From an uncultured Oscillospiraceae bacterium (GTDB lineage Bacteria > Bacillota > Clostridia > Oscillospirales > Oscillospiraceae), in assembly GCA_947589545.1 (NCBI GenBank), contig CANQBA010000026.1:1-47946 (forward strand): a stretch of DNA of 47,946 nucleotides. Direction: 5' to 3'. The position numbers were made by a program, and so were the translations under genes. This document shows, piece by piece, positions 45,377 to 47,946 of this stretch. The notes under the pieces were generated by a model. That model saw only the letters and a list, made by a program, of their open reading frames with translations. It was not told the DNA's origin and did no database searches. The first letter of the stretch is position 1; each line of letters opens with the position of its first letter.

Positions 45377-47132
45377 TTTCGGCGCCCTCCTCCCCGCTCA
45401 TGAGCTTTGTGTAGAAGGGGCTCACGTCCCGAAGCTCCTCGGGCGCACCCTCCGCCGTGACCTTACCGGCCTCCATGACCACCACATGGCCGGCGGCACG
45501 CACCAGCGTGGGCTGGTGGGCGATCATCACCACGGTGGCCTTCCCCTCCAGGGACTTTACTGCCTCGGCCACCTCCTGGGCGGACAGGAGGTCGAGGCTG
45601 GCGGTGGGTTCATCCAGAATAAGCACGTCCGCGCGGGTCAAAATGGCCCTGGCCACGGAGATCTTCTGCCGCTGGCCGCCGGAGAGCTTGGAGCCGAACT
45701 GCCCCACCTCATGCTCCAGGCCGTCGGGACAGCTCTTGATGAAGTCCTCCAGGCGCACAAGCCGCGCCGCCTCCAGGATCTCCCCGTCCGTCACCTCCCG
45801 GCGGATGCCGTAGGTGATGTTCTCCCGGATGGTGCCGGAGATCATGGGCGCTGCCTGCGGGACGTAGGCGATGCGGGCCCGCCAGGCGTCCAGGCTGGTC
45901 TCCGCGAGCTCCTGCCCGCCCACTAAAATTCTACCCTCAGAGGGATCATACACTCGCTCTAAGAGCTTCAGCGCCGTGGACTTGCCCGCCCCGCTGAAGC
46001 CCACCAGGGCCGTGGCCCGGTTTTTGGGGATGCTGAAGGTCACCCCGTCCAGGGCCTTTTTTTCGCCGTAGCTGAAGGACACGTTGTCAAAGAGGATGTC
46101 CCCGGCCTCCACGATGTCCCTGACGTAGGGCTCTACCCCCTCCTCCGGCTCGTAGAGCACCTCGGAGATACGGTTGAGCTGTCCCTGGATGGACTTCACC
46201 GACTCCCACTGGCCGCCAAGGCCAGAGGCAAAGTTGAGAAGCGTCCCGGCGTAGATATAGAAGGTATACCATCCGGCGGCGTCCACGCTGTGGTCATTTA
46301 GCAGCTTGATGCCCATGGTGATAATCACCACCTCCGGCAGGAGCCCCACCACAGTGGACACAACGCCACGGGCAAAATCGAGACCGATCACGTTCCTGTC
46401 GGCCTTGTAGCTGTCGTCGATGACCTTCTTGCCGCGCATGGCCTCGCTTTTTTGCATGTTGAAGGCCTTGACGATGGGGAGGCTCGCCACCAGCTCGCTC
46501 AAGTAATCCGTAAGCCCGGAGAGGCGGTACTTGGCAGAGTTCTGGAACCGCATGTTGAGCCGTCCGGCCACGAAGTTGATGAGCAGGAAGAGGGGCACGA
46601 ACCCAAGGAGGATAAAGGACGCCCGCAGGCTGATGCCGCTCATCTCGTTGATGGTCAGGATCAGCATGTAGACCGAGGAGGCGATGCCCAGGATTACGTC
46701 GATGATAAAGGCGTTCAGGCTGTCCGCGTCCACGGTAATGCGGCTTAAGAGGGAGCTGGCGGAGACCTTGTCGTAGTAGGCTGGCTTCACGTCCAAAATC
46801 TTCCGCCACAGGGCGTTGCGCAGGTTCCTGTTGGTCTTGTAGCGGAAGATATGATTGAAGTAGAGCTCCACCTGCACCAGCACCGTGCTCAGAAGCTCCG
46901 CGCCGATGAACATGGAGACGGTTTTCACGCTCACGTCCCCGGTGAAGAAGTTGGCGTTGAGCTGGGGGATCTTCACCGCGAAAAGGGACCATATCGCCGT
47001 CAGGGCTATGTAGATGAGCAGGGTCCCGTAAGGGATGTGGGCCACCCGGCAGGTGTGGAAGAAGCGCCCCCAGATCCCCTGCTTTTGTACCGCGCCCGCG
47101 TCCACGGGGGCGGTCTTTGTTTTGACTGCCAT
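45369..47132 (-). CDS. ABC exporter half-transporter (membrane plus ATPase)
   Basis: 587 residues. Type IV exporter fold: six membrane helices (about 35-310) fused to an ATPase domain with Walker A GFSGAGKST at 378-386, signature LSGGQRQK, Walker B LILDEPTASLD and the H-loop IAHQPT. It should pair with the adjacent half as a heterodimer, the usual form of such gene pairs in Firmicutes. Substrate unknown. Start at ATG 47132, 8 nt after AAGGAG; a GTG three codons upstream is too close to the ribosome site. Confidence 0.93.
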   Translation of the reverse strand: MAVKTKTAPVDAGAVQKQGIWGRFFHTCRVAHIPYGTLLIYIALTAIWSLFAVKIPQLNANFFTGDVSVKTVSMFIGAELLSTVLVQVELYFNHIFRYKTNRNLRNALWRKILDVKPAYYDKVSASSLLSRITVDADSLNAFIIDVILGIASSVYMLILTINEMSGISLRASFILLGFVPLFLLINFVAGRLNMRFQNSAKYRLSGLTDYLSELVASLPIVKAFNMQKSEAMRGKKVIDDSYKADRNVIGLDFARGVVSTVVGLLPEVVIITMGIKLLNDHSVDAAGWYTFYIYAGTLLNFASGLGGQWESVKSIQGQLNRISEVLYEPEEGVEPYVRDIVEAGDILFDNVSFSYGEKKALDGVTFSIPKNRATALVGFSGAGKSTALKLLERVYDPSEGRILVGGQELAETSLDAWRARIAYVPQAAPMISGTIRENITYGIRREVTDGEILEAARLVRLEDFIKSCPDGLEHEVGQFGSKLSGGQRQKISVARAILTRADVLILDEPTASLDLLSAQEVAEAVKSLEGKATVVMIAHQPTLVRAAGHVVVMEAGKVTAEGAPEELRDVSPFYTKLMSGEEGAENA

Positions 47133-47160
47133 TTGCGTCACTCCTTATTCTTCGGCGCGC

Positions 47161-47805
47161 TCACCCTCGGGCCCGCTTGATTTTTGAAATATATCTGTAG
47201 ATGCTCTGGGGCGAGACGGCCAGAAGCTGGGCGCACCGGGCCACCGCCCCCTTGAGCTCAAAAACACCGTCGTCCATCAGGTCGCAGATCAGCTCCAGCC
47301 GCTCCTCCTGGGAGGCTCTGTCCGGCTCGATGCCCAGCTCCGCCACCGCCCGGTCGATGGCCTCTAAGGTGGGCTCGCCGCTCAGGGGTGCGCTTTCCAA
47401 AGGCTCCATCGCCTCGTCCTCCAGCTCCTCGTTGTCGAAATTCAGCATCTCCGCCGCCAGGGGCATCATCCGCATGAAGACGCCGCACCGGGTCACCAGA
47501 CACAGCGCCCCTACAGCCTCCCCGTCCTCGCCGGGAAGGAGCAGGGCGGAGACCTTCAGCAGATTCCCGAACTCCGCGATCACCTGCCTGTTGAGGCACA
47601 TCCCGCGGGCCCGCACCCGGCGCAGAGGGCAAACCTCCCGCAAAAATTCCCGCACCGCGTCCTGGTGGTCTTGCGGCATGTTGATGGCGGAAACAGCGGG
47701 GAGCTCCGAGTCCGTCAGATCGAACAGCGCCGTCTCAAAGGTGGAGCCAAGCGTCCCGGAGAGAAATTCCGTCATCTTCTGATATTGTTTCAGCTCACTG
47801 TGCAT
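47161..47805 (-). CDS. YheO-like PAS/HTH transcriptional regulator
   Basis: 214 residues. An N-terminal YheO-like PAS domain (about 8-115) and a C-terminal HTH_22 domain (about 165-212; DGVFELKGAVARCAQLLAVSPQSIYRYISKIKR in outline). An acidic linker lies between them. It probably controls the exporter genes that follow 28 bp downstream; the ligand is unknown. Start after GGGAGGGAACGGT. The 141 bp upstream (47806-47946) hold no gene; a weak TATTAT -10 near 47822 is possible. Confidence 0.82.
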   Translation of the reverse strand: MHSELKQYQKMTEFLSGTLGSTFETALFDLTDSELPAVSAINMPQDHQDAVREFLREVCPLRRVRARGMCLNRQVIAEFGNLLKVSALLLPGEDGEAVGALCLVTRCGVFMRMMPLAAEMLNFDNEELEDEAMEPLESAPLSGEPTLEAIDRAVAELGIEPDRASQEERLELICDLMDDGVFELKGAVARCAQLLAVSPQSIYRYISKIKRARG

Positions 47806-47946
47806 ACCGTTCCCTCCCTCGTATAATAAGATTTGACAGGAATTTTGTAAGTGTTATCTGTCATTCACACCGGAAAAACCAGCAGGCAAAGGGATGCCCG
47901 TGGTACAATAGCTGTAGGACAGCAGGGACAAGTTCTTTTCCCTCCC

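Overview
This GC-rich window comes from a spore-forming, anaerobic-type Firmicute. The pair spoIVB-spo0A, LL-diaminopimelate aminotransferase (DapL), S-layer-homology proteins, a ferredoxin-type thioredoxin reductase and the gene style suggest the Oscillospiraceae (Oscillibacter/Lawsonibacter/Intestinimonas relatives). The family placement is inference; no rRNA or tRNA is present to fix it.

Layout. 1-7.4 kb (minus): a surface beta-helix protein running off the left edge, whose promoter lies between two 29-bp inverted repeats, then a GH53 endo-galactanase lipoprotein, a membrane glycosyltransferase and an M14 peptidase with cell-wall-binding domains. 7.6-9.7 kb (plus): spoIVB and spo0A. 9.7-12.3 kb (minus): a small XRE/membrane protein pair and an M3 oligopeptidase. 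12.4-14.3 kb (plus): a GntR-ABC-permease operon behind a palindromic operator. 14.26-14.54 kb: an intergenic structured RNA locus with consensus promoters on both strands. 14.5-17.2 kb (minus): an SLH/cysteine-peptidase-like protein and asparagine synthase. 17.7-24.1 kb (plus): dapL, carA and a carB fused to a DapF-like domain that has lost both catalytic cysteines.

24.2-33.5 kb (plus): a MerR regulator, then an aromatic leader peptide with attenuator, followed by an eight-gene operon (aroF, tyrA, aroB, aroA, aroC, pheA, aroE-aroK fusion, aroQ). It holds all seven shikimate steps plus the Phe and Tyr branches. The leader has 7 Phe and 2 Tyr codons among 29, so charged tRNA-Phe/Tyr probably sets expression of the whole pathway.

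33.6-36.8 kb (minus): two secreted proteins with near-identical leaders and signal peptides but unrelated mature parts, then enolase. 37-41.4 kb is a mobile-element graveyard: broken serine and tyrosine recombinases, a RepA-like ATPase, a DUF6076-like zinc protein, a frameshifted sigma-like gene and frameshifted membrane genes. 41.5-47.8 kb (minus): an operon reading YheO-like regulator, two ABC exporter halves (the second interrupted by an in-frame amber codon), a trigger-factor-like PPIase, thioredoxin and a thioredoxin reductase lacking NADPH motifs.

The most notable items are the inverted-repeat-flanked promoter, the structured RNA locus, the aromatic attenuator, the CarB-DapF fusion, the RBS-sequestering hairpin at 15.6 kb and the amber-interrupted transporter.
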